The position numbers and the translations under genes were made by a program. From Leptidea sinapis (taxonomy: Eukaryota > Arthropoda > Insecta > Lepidoptera > Pieridae): a stretch of 64,000 nucleotides of DNA. The first letter of the stretch is position 1, and each line of letters starts with the position of its first letter. The stretch spans positions 2,852,001 to 2,916,000 of the forward strand of contig NC_066310.1 of the NCBI RefSeq assembly GCF_905404315.1, read 5' to 3'. A model generated the notes under the pieces. It was not told the DNA's origin, made no database searches, and was given only the letters and a program-made list of their open reading frames with translations. Shown piece after piece: positions 1-12,400 of the stretch.

Positions 1-222
1 CTTATATTGGTGTATGTTCGTTAATTAAGTTCTTTTATCTCGCATGGTCTGTCAGTCTCTACGCTAGCATATTGTAAGTCTATGGGCTAGGCTTGTAATG
101 AGTCTGTGACTGTCATTGATTTAGTTAGACAATTTATATTTGTTATAACAACCAAACTTAATAAAATGCCGAAAAATCATAAGTAAATAATAGTTACTCA
201 GTTACCTTACATTAGTTAGAAA
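1..222 (+). promoter_or_regulatory. 5' flank and probable 5' UTR of the yellow-family gene
   Basis: AT-rich sequence ahead of the yellow-family ATG at 223. A TCAGT initiator-like pentamer lies at 52-56, but no convincing TATA box is placed relative to it. The base at -3 of the ATG is A, a good insect start context. The true transcription start could be outside the window; this is inference from position only. Confidence 0.3.
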
Positions 223-439
223 ATGAAGCTCCTGTGGTTCGTTTTAGTAATCATAGTTCATTTATCAGTTGCCTTAGTGCCTCCTGAATTTCAATGGAAG
301 GCAGTAGATTTCGCATGGAAGTTCAACACGCGAGAGGCAGCAGTTAGTTCAGGGGACTACATACCTGAAAATAATATGCCAGCTGGTATTGCAAGATGGC
401 ATGATAAGTTGTTCATTACTATACCACGATGGAAAGAAG
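223..439 (+). CDS. Yellow-family exon 1 (signal peptide)
   Basis: Encodes residues 1-72. Start MKLLWF is followed by a hydrophobic run to about residue 19 and then the first mature block (EFQWKAVDF). It ends at IPRWKE with donor GAAG|GTGACG. The phase-1 junction makes a Gly codon with exon 2. The open frame runs a few codons into the intron to a TAA, so an unspliced reading would give a 77-residue stub. Confidence 0.93.
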
Positions 440-3400
440 GTGACGATGCATTTTAAACTAATAATCGGGGAGACCGAGAATGATATTAGAATTTACTTGC
501 GCGTCAGATTTGACACGGTGGGATGGTAGACTGTGTCTTCCACGGCTGGTCCAAGTTTCCGCGATTACCGAAAATTAAAGATAAACTAGGAGGTACGAGG
601 TAACGTTTATGATTTACAAGTCAAAAGTGCCAGAACCGAATTATGGGCGTTTCCCTTCCTTTCCTCCCCATTTACAAACTAGACAGGGGGAGGGGAATTG
701 TATTACACATGACAAAGAATATATATACTCTTCTGACGACACTAGGATTGACTTCTTTACCTAAAACTGTACCTACATCGTCTGAGGTCATCTTATAAAA
801 ATAGCTCAGTTTTTTCTGTAATATAAATAGGTTTGAAATCGTAATTTTAAATCAATATTCTATCGTTGTCAAACCTATATTAGTTGCAGATAGTTATGGA
901 AGGCCACGACATAGTCAAACATACTTATATAGGAAATAAACAGGTAGCTATCATGAATGGTTATTTCATTATAATAATAATCACTTTAAATTACATCACC
1001 GTCTTTAGAAGCTTAAAAAATTGAAATAATGATTGCAATGACCTTTGATATACTTTGTATAATTTATGTTCCTCCATTTTTAAAACATCAATCAGATCTG
1101 TGAAGTGGATGACAACAAAGTTCGCGCGTGCGTCACCATAGATAATGATAATACACTATATACTAGAGATAGATGTGCAACTCATGTTTTTATTTTGTAA
1201 AATCAGTGTACCCAGGCCAAGAGATGGCGCTGCGTTATTTTTACGCTCTTAGCGTACCGTCGCTAGATGGCGCTAATTATGTTTATAGTTTTTACTTTTT
1301 AGTTTTACTATTGTTGTAGACCATATTGAATACATATTGATGTTTGTTTTGTGTGGGTGGAAATTTTTATTCGTTAATTAAGTTCAGCAGTCACCTTTAT
1401 ATAAGGAGATGCATTTTTTTTGAGAGGAGGAAATACTGTTACGTATTTACGCCTACTCGAGTGTCCGCGTAAGCGGACACCCCATACCGACTAAAACCTC
1501 CTCTGTGCTGTTAGCCCTGGCGTTCACAGCGAAGTAGGACGTGGGCCGTGGAGACGCAAAGACTACGCAACAACAGTCGCGGGGCGTCTCCTAAGGAGAC
1601 TCGAACCTCAGACAGGCTGTGTGCTTGTGGGAAGGAGAGAGAATGAAGATGAAGATGAAAAGATGAGAAGAACACACTCGCCGGCGAGTGTGGTGATGTT
1701 TTGTGTAATGTATGTAAGTGTGTATGTATGTGTTTATGATTGTATGTATGTGTGTTTGTATGTATGTAAGTAGTGTGTAATGTAGGTTGAGACTATGGTG
1801 AAGGGGGAGTACCCACATGCCTTCCTAACCAAGATGTTGGGATGGTTAGGTGCCTTGTCAAAGATGCGTCGCGAGATCTCTTTAAAGTGTTGAGCTATCG
1901 TCGGAAGGAAGGAGAGCCATTAATGATTACAACAACATAGTCAAGTCTTTAATAAGTAAGTTAAGTGAGTTTTTTGCTATCACTAGCTGCATCTATCCAT
2001 CTATCATGTATGTTAAATTATCGCCATCGTGGTGAAGTTGCAGCGTACCTAATAGTATAGGTGGCAGCACTTTCAATGAAAATTTTTTTCATGTGCCAAT
2101 GTAGGGAAGTTGCACCCCCCTGTGCGTCACTGCTCGCTACTCGTAAATCCCTACTAGCGGGCCTACTCTGTAGAGGTCGCCTCACGTACTTGCGATATCG
2201 ATACCTACACGGAGAGTGACACAGGCCTGCACATGACCAGACCAGAAACTTTCAGTATAGCTCACGTACAAGATATTTAAATATTAAAAAAACTTGTCAA
2301 AAACTTGTAAAAAGACTTGAAATATGTTGTTGCGTGTAAGGTGACCAGCATAATTCCGCAAATAATTTATTTCTCGTCGCAGCAGTTAATTCTGTCCTTT
2401 TAAATAGGTACCAGTAACTCGTTACAAATAAACAGATCACTAATAACACACTAGCAATTGAACTATCTGGACTGAATATTCACTTTATCGCTCAGTTACA
2501 AAAACAATAAACTGATCAATTGAGTCTATATACGTTTATTCACATAAGGATTATTCGCAAATGATGTCGAACAGTGTCATAACTAATAAACAAGAAAGTA
2601 TAAACTGGTGCACATTGCTTTTGTAAAAGCAATAATTTATGTCATACTTAACCTTAGTTTGTGAGTGATAAAGTCGAGATTACCTTACGCCGGTGGGTAC
2701 TTATGATTAAAAAATAGTTTAGATTCTTCGACATTTTTAAACATAATAGCAAGCAAATGAATTTATAAATAATGAATGTTTTTTAGGAATACCCTCATCT
2801 TTAAACTACATTTTTTTGAACGGCAGCCAGTCGCAGCCTCTCAATCCGTACCCCAGCTGGGAGCATGCCTTCGTATCAAGAAAAGCCAGGCGCACCAGGT
2901 CCAATAGCACGGTGGTCTCAGCGTTCAGAGTTCATGTAGATAGTTGTGACAGACTGTGGGTAGTTGATAATGGGGTCGCTGATATGTTAAGTAAGAAGCT
3001 ATATTTATTATCCATTATCTAATTCAGCTTAGTTCTATAGCTCCCGCGTATTGTGATTGCTACCTAAATTATCATTTATGTCTGCATGATTAAATCAAAT
3101 CAAATCAAAATTACTTTGTAAATATAGCTCCAATAATGTCATTTACCAATGGCAAAAGTTTTTGAAGTGAAACTTCTTTAGAATCGTTGTGATTTCAAAC
3201 CGGATGCAACGAAAAAAACGACAGGTACGAGACACCAATACAAAAATGTGTGAGATGAAGCCGGCAAAGAATGAGACAGAAATATGCATACTATTTTATT
3301 TTTATGTATGACACGAGTAGGTATACCTTAATATATTCATATGTCATACGCACGGCTTATAACTGCATAGACACCAGGAGAACATAAATATGGTAGCGGT

Positions 3401-6400
3401 ATTAGTAATGTCTTTCATAGACGTTGAAATCATGTGTCATCCTAGCAACATGTACCAGGACTTCATATGCAGTATAGAGGTTCATGCACAATGCAGGTTT
3501 CACTTCTGACATGTGTACTTTGTACACACGCTTTTTTTTTTCTTTTTCTCAGTCACCACCACTGTAAATAAATGAAGTGTGGATACACAACCACCCTGTG
3601 CTAAAGTTAAACCTTAGTTAAACGCAAGCGTCAACAGGTCCGTGTGTCTCCATTGTCGCTTAGGACGTCCGCGCCCCACGATTAGCTTGTAATCCGTGAC
3701 AGTGCGGTGACAATGCGTTGCATAAACATTACCAAACTTTGATAAGAGTAAATTAATAATTATTTTTAATGTTTTATTGTTATTCAAGTGGAATTCCTAC
3801 TGATTTGGAACATTTAATAAGGAGTAATGGACTAATTCCATCCGGACCAGCAGATTTTGAGGGATCTAGTTAAGATAATATCTTGGTTATCATTTTTAAA
3901 TCACTAACCTATCGCACTGACCTCTACTTTTTACCACTAGACTGGCGGCTGTCAAAGTGTTTTTGTGCCTGTTTGATATTTGCCATTTTGGCGCTGTTGG
4001 CCATGTAGCGAGAGTCTGTGTTACTGAAACTAGTGATGACAACCTCAGCAAAAATACTTCAGAGAGTACGTTCCTTCGCAGCCTGTATTATACGTCAAAA
4101 TTAGTTCTACGAACGCTCACGAGTGGCGCTTCAAATAGGCACAAAAAGTTTGCTGTCAAACATATGGAACAGCCTGTTCAGTGATACTATACAGGTCGGT
4201 GACCTATCGTTAGTGTCTATTCAAATTCAAATGTTTTTATTCCAAATAGGATGTTACATCACTTATTGAAAGTCAAAAAACAGACCTGAGAAGAATGGGC
4301 GCAACAAACTCAGCGGGCTTTTTTTTTCATCGAATAAAAATGTTAACAAAGTAATATTGTACAATTAAACTTATTATTTAATAGCTTGAGGGCGGTCACT
4401 CCATTCCCAATCTGTGGTATCATTAAGAAAGTCATTTAAGTTATAGTAACCTTTACCACGCAAACGTTTTTTAACAATTCTTTTGAATAACGTAATACTT
4501 TTGTTTTGAACATTTTCTGGGATCTTGTTGTAAAAGCATCGCCCCACAAAAGACTTACTAACTCGACTTAGCCGAGTAGTAGGCATCATAAGTTTATGTC
4601 TGTTCCTGGTGTTAACATTATGGTTATGACAGTTTTTGGCAAATTCACTTATGTGCCTATGAACATACATTACATTATCAAAAATATATTGAGAAGCAAC
4701 AGTCAAGATGTTAATTTCTTTGAATTTTTCTCTCAATGATTCTTTAGGACCTAGGTTATAAATAGCGCGAATAGATCTCTTCTGCAGCACAAATATTGTA
4801 TTAATATGGGCAGCGTTGCCCCATAGCAATATAAAAAAAAAAAAAAATTTTTTTCAAATTCAAATTCAAAATTTCTATATTTGGTATTAAATTATATATA
4901 CAAAATTACTTAAATCTACTTATTAAAGCAATTTACAATTAAGCCTTATATATGTAGGTATCAGAAAACTTATTTCTACAACCCTATCTACGCATTGAGG
5001 GATAAAACTTTATTATGCTTAAAAAACTAATACATGAGGTTTGTGGGGGGGGGGGGGGGGGGGGAATCCAGGAAACTGGGAAAACCTGTCTATTTGCTGT
5101 TGATATAACGTAATATTAACCTATCACTTAACCTAACTTAAGACTAATGACTAGAACTTAAAAACTAACTTAAAAACTAAGGTAAATAAATACATAGATA
5201 TGTATACATACATATATAATATATAAATATAAGAGGGGTGTGGGGTGGGGGGGGGGGATCTTGGGAAAGGGAAGGAGGGAGAGGGAATAGGAGGCCAGTT
5301 TTCGCCGTTATTTAATTCTTATAACTAAACCAATTTACAATATATTGGTTTTACATTTATTCAGACCTAGCTAGAACTCTGTGTGCGTGAGTGTGTGTTT
5401 GTGTATACGCTAGTGTTCTGTGAGCTCTAACCAGTTGTGATGTGGTAATGCATGTTTATAACGTTTTATGCTGAGGCAGTACTCTGTGACTTACGACTAC
5501 AAGTCGACCGGAGGGCGGGGTTTATTCCGTCCTTCAGTCGGCGTAGCCCTCTGTAGAAGCTATGAGATATCTCTTGTATGTGTTGTTCTAGTGTTGGGAT
5601 GTTTTTCTTTACATGAAGTCGTTTAAGATTTGTACCCGGGTGGGTCCGGTAGATGGTTTTAAGGGATCTATTTTGCACAGTTTGTAGTTTACGATAGTTG
5701 TTTTGATTTGTGTTAATCCATACCGGACTTGCGTATGTCATGACCGGGCGTATGTACGACTGGTATAGTAGACGCTTGTTACTAGTTGAGAGAGTGGAAT
5801 TCCTATAGAAAATGGGTCTCAACAGGCTCAAGGCAGTAAGTGCCTTAGTGCGGGCATAATTAATATGAGGCGTGAAGAAAAGTTTCCGGTCGAGGATAAG
5901 TCCTAGGTATTTAGCCTGTGACTGCCATTCGACCGGGTGGTTATTAATATGTGGCTTTAAAGAGATATTGAGTTTACGGGAAGTTTTGTATGAGAAAAGA
6001 ACCGCCTCGGTCTTTGTGTCATTGATTTTAAGCTTCCACTTAGAGAAGTAGTTGCTTACACAATGTAGGGCTGTATTAAGGTGGGAGACTATAGATTTGA
6101 TGTTCTTACTGCTGTACAGATAAGCTGTGTCATCAGCGTACAGGGCGAGGACCGTGTTCGGAGGTATTGGGATGTCTCTCATATAGAGTAAAAATGCCCT
6201 CGGTGAGATGATGGAGCCCTGTGGAACACCTGCTACTACTGGATGTGGGGGGGATAAACTATTTTTGACTCTAACTCTAAGAAATCTATTCGTAAGGAAT
6301 GATTTTATTATTCTACAATATTCAAAGGGGACTTGTGCTTCGAATAATTTGTGAACTAAGGCATCATGCCAGACGGTATCGAAGGCTTTCTCAAGGTCGA

Positions 6401-9400
6401 GTAGAACCATACCAGTCTGGTGTCTCAAGTTAAATTGGTGTGTTATATGTTCGACTACGCGCGCCAGTTGGTGAGTAGTCGCGTGTGACCTTCGGAAACC
6501 GAATTGTTCCTCAGGTAGGTTTGATTCTATAAGTGAGTTTATTCTATTATTAATTAAAATTTCTAATATTTTACTTTGTGTGCAAAGTAAACTAATTGGT
6601 TTGTAGTTCGCGGGGGAGGTGGGATCTTTTCCCGGTTTGTGTATCGCGGTGATTACTGCTATTTTCCAGGACGAGGGAAAATAGGTAAGACGAAGGCACG
6701 CATTAAATATATTAACTAAGGTGTCTATTGCTTTTGAAGGGAGGTGTTTTAGAAGTATTAAGCCAGAGGGAATTGTCGCGGGTGTCAAGCGATTCGAGCA
6801 TTTTGTTCCATTCGTTGGAAGTGAGAGATTTTATTTTAAAAGATATTTGGTTTTGAAGTGAATTAATAATCGTGTTAAACCGACGCGTATGAAGTCTCTG
6901 TGCGTGATGTCGGTATTGGTTTTTTAGTTTGATAAGTCTTGTTATGTCGTGTGGAAGTTTGTTTGTTTGTTTCGGTGTGAACGTCGGGATTCGCGTTACG
7001 GGCTTTGATTATAGCGTCAGTCAGTGTTTGTATGGCGTTGTCCACTAATTCGGGTCGGTGTAATTTTAAGGAGCCGGGGGAGGGGAGGGCTTCGTTAATA
7101 TGTTTTTTATAAGTGTCCCATTTAGCATTACCGTATTTAAAGATAGGTCGCGAGATGCGCGGGATGAGGCTATTAATTTCGAAAATAATGGGACAATGGT
7201 CCGAGATAACGTCATAAGTCAGTGGGTCTGTAATGTTTGTGATGTTTTTGGCAAGGGTGAGTTGTAATTTAGCGGCAGAGTGCCTAGGGTTGGAGGGGAG
7301 GTGGGTCGCTTTGTCCGGAATTAAAATATTATATTCGTGACCTGCAAAGTGATTAAAAAGACGCGATCCATTGGAATTTGTTCGATTGCAATCCCAGTGT
7401 CTATGGCGGGCGTTAAAATCTCCGGAACAGATGACGGTGTTGCCGAGAGAGAGAGCTTTTGCGATGGCTGTCGTGATTCTACTGTCTTGCTTAGGGCAAT
7501 AAAAGTTAACTATTGTGACGGGTGTCTGTCCGCGGTGAGACTCTAATCTAATTGCAATTATATCGCATATATCATGCTCCACCGGTGGAAGTGAATGATG
7601 CGATATATTTGACTTGACAAAAATTGCGACGCCACCTCGGGCGCGGTTGTCTGTCTGTCCGTCACGTCTGTAGCAGGTGTAACCGGGAATTGAAAAACGT
7701 CGTGCGGGAACGAGGTGTGTTTCTTGTATGAGTGTAATGTCGATATTGTGTGTACCTAGGAAATGTATGAGTTCTCTTTTCCTACTCACAATACCGTTTA
7801 TGTTAAGCGACGCTACTCGTAGAGGACGAGCAGTGCCAGTCGGGGGAGGGGTCGCCGTCTCTTCATCCATGGATGCTCAGGAACTCAAATACTGTGATGA
7901 TTTGCTCCTCGTAGCTCATGCTGCGGCGGAGCAGAGGCTTCAGCTGACCTGCGATTTTAATTAATTTTATAATTTCATGGGTTGACATTTCCTCAGAGTC
8001 TGGCTCTTCGGTTGTTTTAAAGGGGGCCGAGTCTGTCTCGACTCTTTTAAAGCCACCTGGCAAAGGGCCAGTGGGCCTAAGGCCTGGGAAGATTTGTCTT
8101 CCGGACTGGGTGCCCGTGAGGGGCGGCGGTCCGACAGTGGACCGCGTTGTGGGTGGCTGAAGGCCTGACGGTGACGGGGCGTTCCCTGTCATTACTGAGT
8201 TCCACCCGCGGCCGTTCGCCATGTTCGATTTGAACAGGCGGGGCTGTGGTGGTGCGCTTTGGCGGGTCTGGAAGCGCTCCTGGCGCTCCTTGACGGCCGC
8301 AAGGTAGATGCGGCGTTGGGGGCACTGGCGGTACGAGGCCGCGTGCTCTCCGCCGCAGTTGCAGCACCGGACTGGAGCCTCCTCCTTCCGGTCGCACTCC
8401 GCTGTGAGGTGGGCTCCCGTGCACTTGACGCAGCGGGCGGCCCGGTTGCAGTTCCATTCTGCATGTCCGAATGTCTGGCACCTGGAACACATGGTGCCGT
8501 ATTTATTATTGGATTTATATTTATAAATTCGCACCGATTGGTGACAAATATATTTAATTTTCCTGAAGGCACCGATATCAGTGCACTTCGGGAGCGTCAC
8601 TTGGTACCTTGGTACCAGTGCATCGCCCTTGAAGGCGACCACTTTTGTGGGTTTGAACCCCAGTTCCAGGAGTGCACTACCTAGCTCCTCTGCGGAGCTG
8701 TAGTACAGACCTTGGACGACAGAGATGTGAGCTCTGTCGTCCTTGTCAGTGTATGTGTGGAACTGCAAACGTTCCACACCTTTGAGCGCTGCAAGGGCCG
8801 ATTCTTTATCGGCCTTAGTCTTGCAGGACAGCTGTGCCATATGTGGCTGGATATTGAAATTAAAATTTTTAATGCCCGCGGCGAGAAGCGCCGCTCGGCA
8901 CCTTTCAAAATCAAAGTTCTCCTTGGAGATAATAATTGGAGTAGGCCTCGCCTGTGAGGGCTTGGCCGTTACCTTGGCCCCCGGTGTCTCCTGTACCGGG
9001 AGCGGCTTAAATACGTTGGCCGTCGCCAACGGCTTGGGGCGTCCGTTGTCCGGGCGCGGCTTGGCCGCACGCCGCCGCCTCACGGCGATCCAGTCCGGCC
9101 GCGCGCCGTGCAGCCGCTGGCCGGACTCCCGCTCCGGCGGCGAGGCCGGGCTGTCCATATCCATCTCGGCGATCACCTTCGCCGCGGGTTGCTCACCGGC
9201 GCTAGGGCAGCCCCTCTTCATGTCCTGCGACACAGAGTACAACACACTAATTAATCAACTGCTTCGAAACCGTTAAAAAGCGCGCCAAAGGGGCGCGTGT
9301 AATTAATAATACTCGGAATTGCGACAATAAGTTCCACAAAAACCAGCGCGCAAACACGTCTCGTCCGTTCAAGCGCAGGTAGCGGAATCCCATAGCAATA

Positions 9401-12400
9401 TACCATAGGACATAATACTATGGAAATAACTATAGTATACTCGTCGCGCAGTATCTATGTCAGTTAATTGTCTAATCTTTTTAGCCGCGTATGCTGCAGA
9501 ACTAAGTCTGTTCGCCAATCCTTCAATATTGTAATTTGTAATCTTGAGTTATGCCAAGAAATATAGCAGATTCCACCGGTTCTATCACCTCTCCGTTTAA
9601 CAAAACATTTGCATTTACATTTTTGACATTTGGTACGGTAAATTTAATATATTTATGTTTCTTGCTATTTAACAATAGGTTATTAGCTCTAAACCAGTAC
9701 ACGATGTCAGATAGAATATCGTTCACTTCGTCATAAATAGCTTGGTTTCTTTTCACTTTGAAAATCAGTGAAGTGTCGTCCGCAAACAATACTACCTTGT
9801 TTTTTCTCTATAAGATTAGGAAGATCATTAATATAGATAAGGAAGAAGAAGGGTCCAAGAATAGACCCTTGTGGTACCCCCATACTGAGAATTAATTCCA
9901 TATTAGGACATCAACTATATTATATTGATATTATATCATAATCATGTTTTTATATTGGTTAATGATTACTATGTCTCTCTTTTGAAGATATTATATTCGT
10001 AATCAACATTGCCCCACCAGATACAAAACCGAAAAGCATTGGACAGTGCCAATCTGAAAAATGCTTTTGAAGCCGTGAAATCCCCAAACAATGGGTTATA
10101 AGAAAACTGCGCAAATCTGTAGTATATCTCGGACTAACCTCTTTCTGTTTTGAACATAAGCGTTAGTATAATAAACGAGTAGCTGTAAGAAAAACAAACG
10201 AAAGACCACGAAAACCAGTGTTGGAGTCTGGATTATGTTCTGATGAAGATCCACCATATCTAAAATCTAGCGATTATTGTGACGATAAGCCCTCTGTTTT
10301 TCAACCTAACGATCCCAATGCTGATGCTGCCGAGTGCATGTACTGCTCTGGTTTTGTCAGTGAAGACTTTTGTCTGAAAAAGATTGGATTCAGTGCATTG
10401 CCTGTGGACAATGATGCCACGTTCAGGGTTCGGGAGCAGAATATGCAGATTTTATTTGTGATTTTTGCTTGCAGGGTTAATTATATTATTTTATTCTAAT
10501 TGATAAGACTTATTAGACCCTATTATGGAATACTTACTATATTCCATAATAGGGTCACATTTTTGGTCGATTTATTTTAGTTAATGGTATTTGAGAAAGT
10601 GCCTATTATTTGTTGATTTAATTATTGAAAATTTATTGAATTAGGCGTTACTTTGCGGAAATCCATAATTATACAAATGATTTAAGTTTTCTTTAGTGTT
10701 AATTCCGCCAATATTTGTTTTTAAAACAATTCGACACGTGTTTCGCCTCTACACGAGGCATCCTTTTAGCATTTATATGATTTAATTATTATTTTTTATG
10801 AGTGACTATTACTGCATATAATTATAACCCATGAGACTGATAAAAAGAACACTCATATACTGATATTTTTAAAATTTGTTTAAGTATACCATATTCGGTC
10901 CTTTTCCCCCTACTAACAAAGTCAAAGTCAAAAATATTTTATTGAGATAAAATCAACAGATTGCAATAAAAAAGAAATTAATTCCATACCTAACACAATA
11001 CGAAGGAATAATTCAGTACATGTTTAACGATGATTTTAACACGAAACAATAGGCGATAGGTGTTGTCTTAATAATTTTTTTTTAAATAAAACACTTTTAA
11101 AGGATTAAAACGCGTGTAATTGTGACGGTTTTACATTAGATGTTTGCGTAAAAAGTTACATTTTTATTTTAGTTAACCCGAAGTTTCAAGAACTTTCCAG
11201 ATTTGTCCCCCTGAAAACGAGATGTGAGAGAAAATGTAACTTTTTACGCAAACATCTAATGTAAAACCGTTACAATTACACGCGTTTTAATCCTTTAAAA
11301 GTGTTTTATTTAAATGTGTAACACTCGCGTTAATCAAAGAAAATATAATTTTTTTTAGCCAACGTGAGACAGGTTGGAGCTCCAGCGATATTGGTATTTG
11401 ATTTGCATGAAAACAAGCTGTTGCATCGACACGAATTCAATGACGATGTCCTCAAAGAATCGTCAGTTCTAACAGGAATTGTGAGTAACCAATTATATCG
11501 AAAACCAATAATAACTACTACAAAAAACTAATTATTTTGCCATGCAGAGAGGCAGTTAACCGCCCCGTAAGTATCTTGAATAATAGAGTTTGTAGGAAAG
11601 GGTTGACGCCAGTGAAAGTATATTTGAACAGTAACAATTTGAAATCCGTATCCTAGGTCTTTGATGTCCTTTTTGCTTTGGGAGACATGCGTAGGAAGTA
11701 ATATAAACGTAAGGGCCTCCCGGTAGTAATAAGTGATCACAGCCTATACTCTTTTTTTATGGAAAAGGAGGACAAACGAGCGTACGGGTCAGCTGGGGTT
11801 AAGGCGACACTAAATGCCAGCGACCTTGAGCGATATGAGTTCACGGCTGCCGGCCCGCCATCTATTCAACAAAGCCAATATTTTCAAAATTTTTGAGTGG
11901 AAAACAGTTTATATGCTTACAATCCTCGTTATTCACTACTAATCTGAATAAATGGACCTACACAAGAAAGTAGAAGGTATAAGAATTACTTTTCTGAGAG
12001 AAGTACCAAAAAAATGCGTCACGCCATGCCAAAAAACTTGTTTAACTTCAAAGAAAAGTGGTAGTTCAAAACGGCTCGGCAGTGTTAACTATAACCAAAC
12101 AGCAAGCATTAGCAACCTACAAATAAGACTTAAGGATATGTGTAACAGGTTTAAGTAGTGTTCATAGCTTGAAATGCTATACTTTCACCACAAAACTTGT
12201 CTAAAAACACCATGTCTGCGTGTTTCTGCTTACTGTTCGCCTTAAGTGCTTCACCGCCGCCAACATTGTCTTGCAACACCAGAGGAATCACAGGCGTTGC
12301 CAGCCTTCAAAGAAGGTGTACGCGCTTTTTTTGAAGGTACCCATGTCGTATCGTCCCGGACACCTCATAAGGAAGTTCATACCACAGCTTTGTAGTACGT

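Larger units (their letters stand above)
4834..9388 (-). mobile_element. Jockey-type non-LTR retrotransposon, nearly full length
   Basis: Minus-strand LINE with a ~165-bp 5' UTR, ORF1 (9221-7863), ORF2 (from 7870) and a ~600-bp 3' UTR with G-runs on the + strand. A 14-bp target duplication, CCCATAGCAATATA, sits at 4820-4833 and 9389-9402. The target is the RT frame of LINE-A. The 3' end carries TTTGAA-like repeats, A7, then an unexpected T15 before the duplication (minus-strand reading). ORF2 is frameshifted and internally deleted, so the copy is not autonomous. It lies in yellow intron 2. Confidence 0.9.

Noticed and set aside
1591..1818. 75-codon minus-strand frame rich in Tyr/His/Thr
   Set aside because: Produced by the TGTA/TG microsatellite.
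7337..9276. Plus-strand open frames across the Jockey ORF1 and endonuclease region
   Set aside because: They are antisense to a clear zinc-knuckle/endonuclease coding region and have no domain features of their own.
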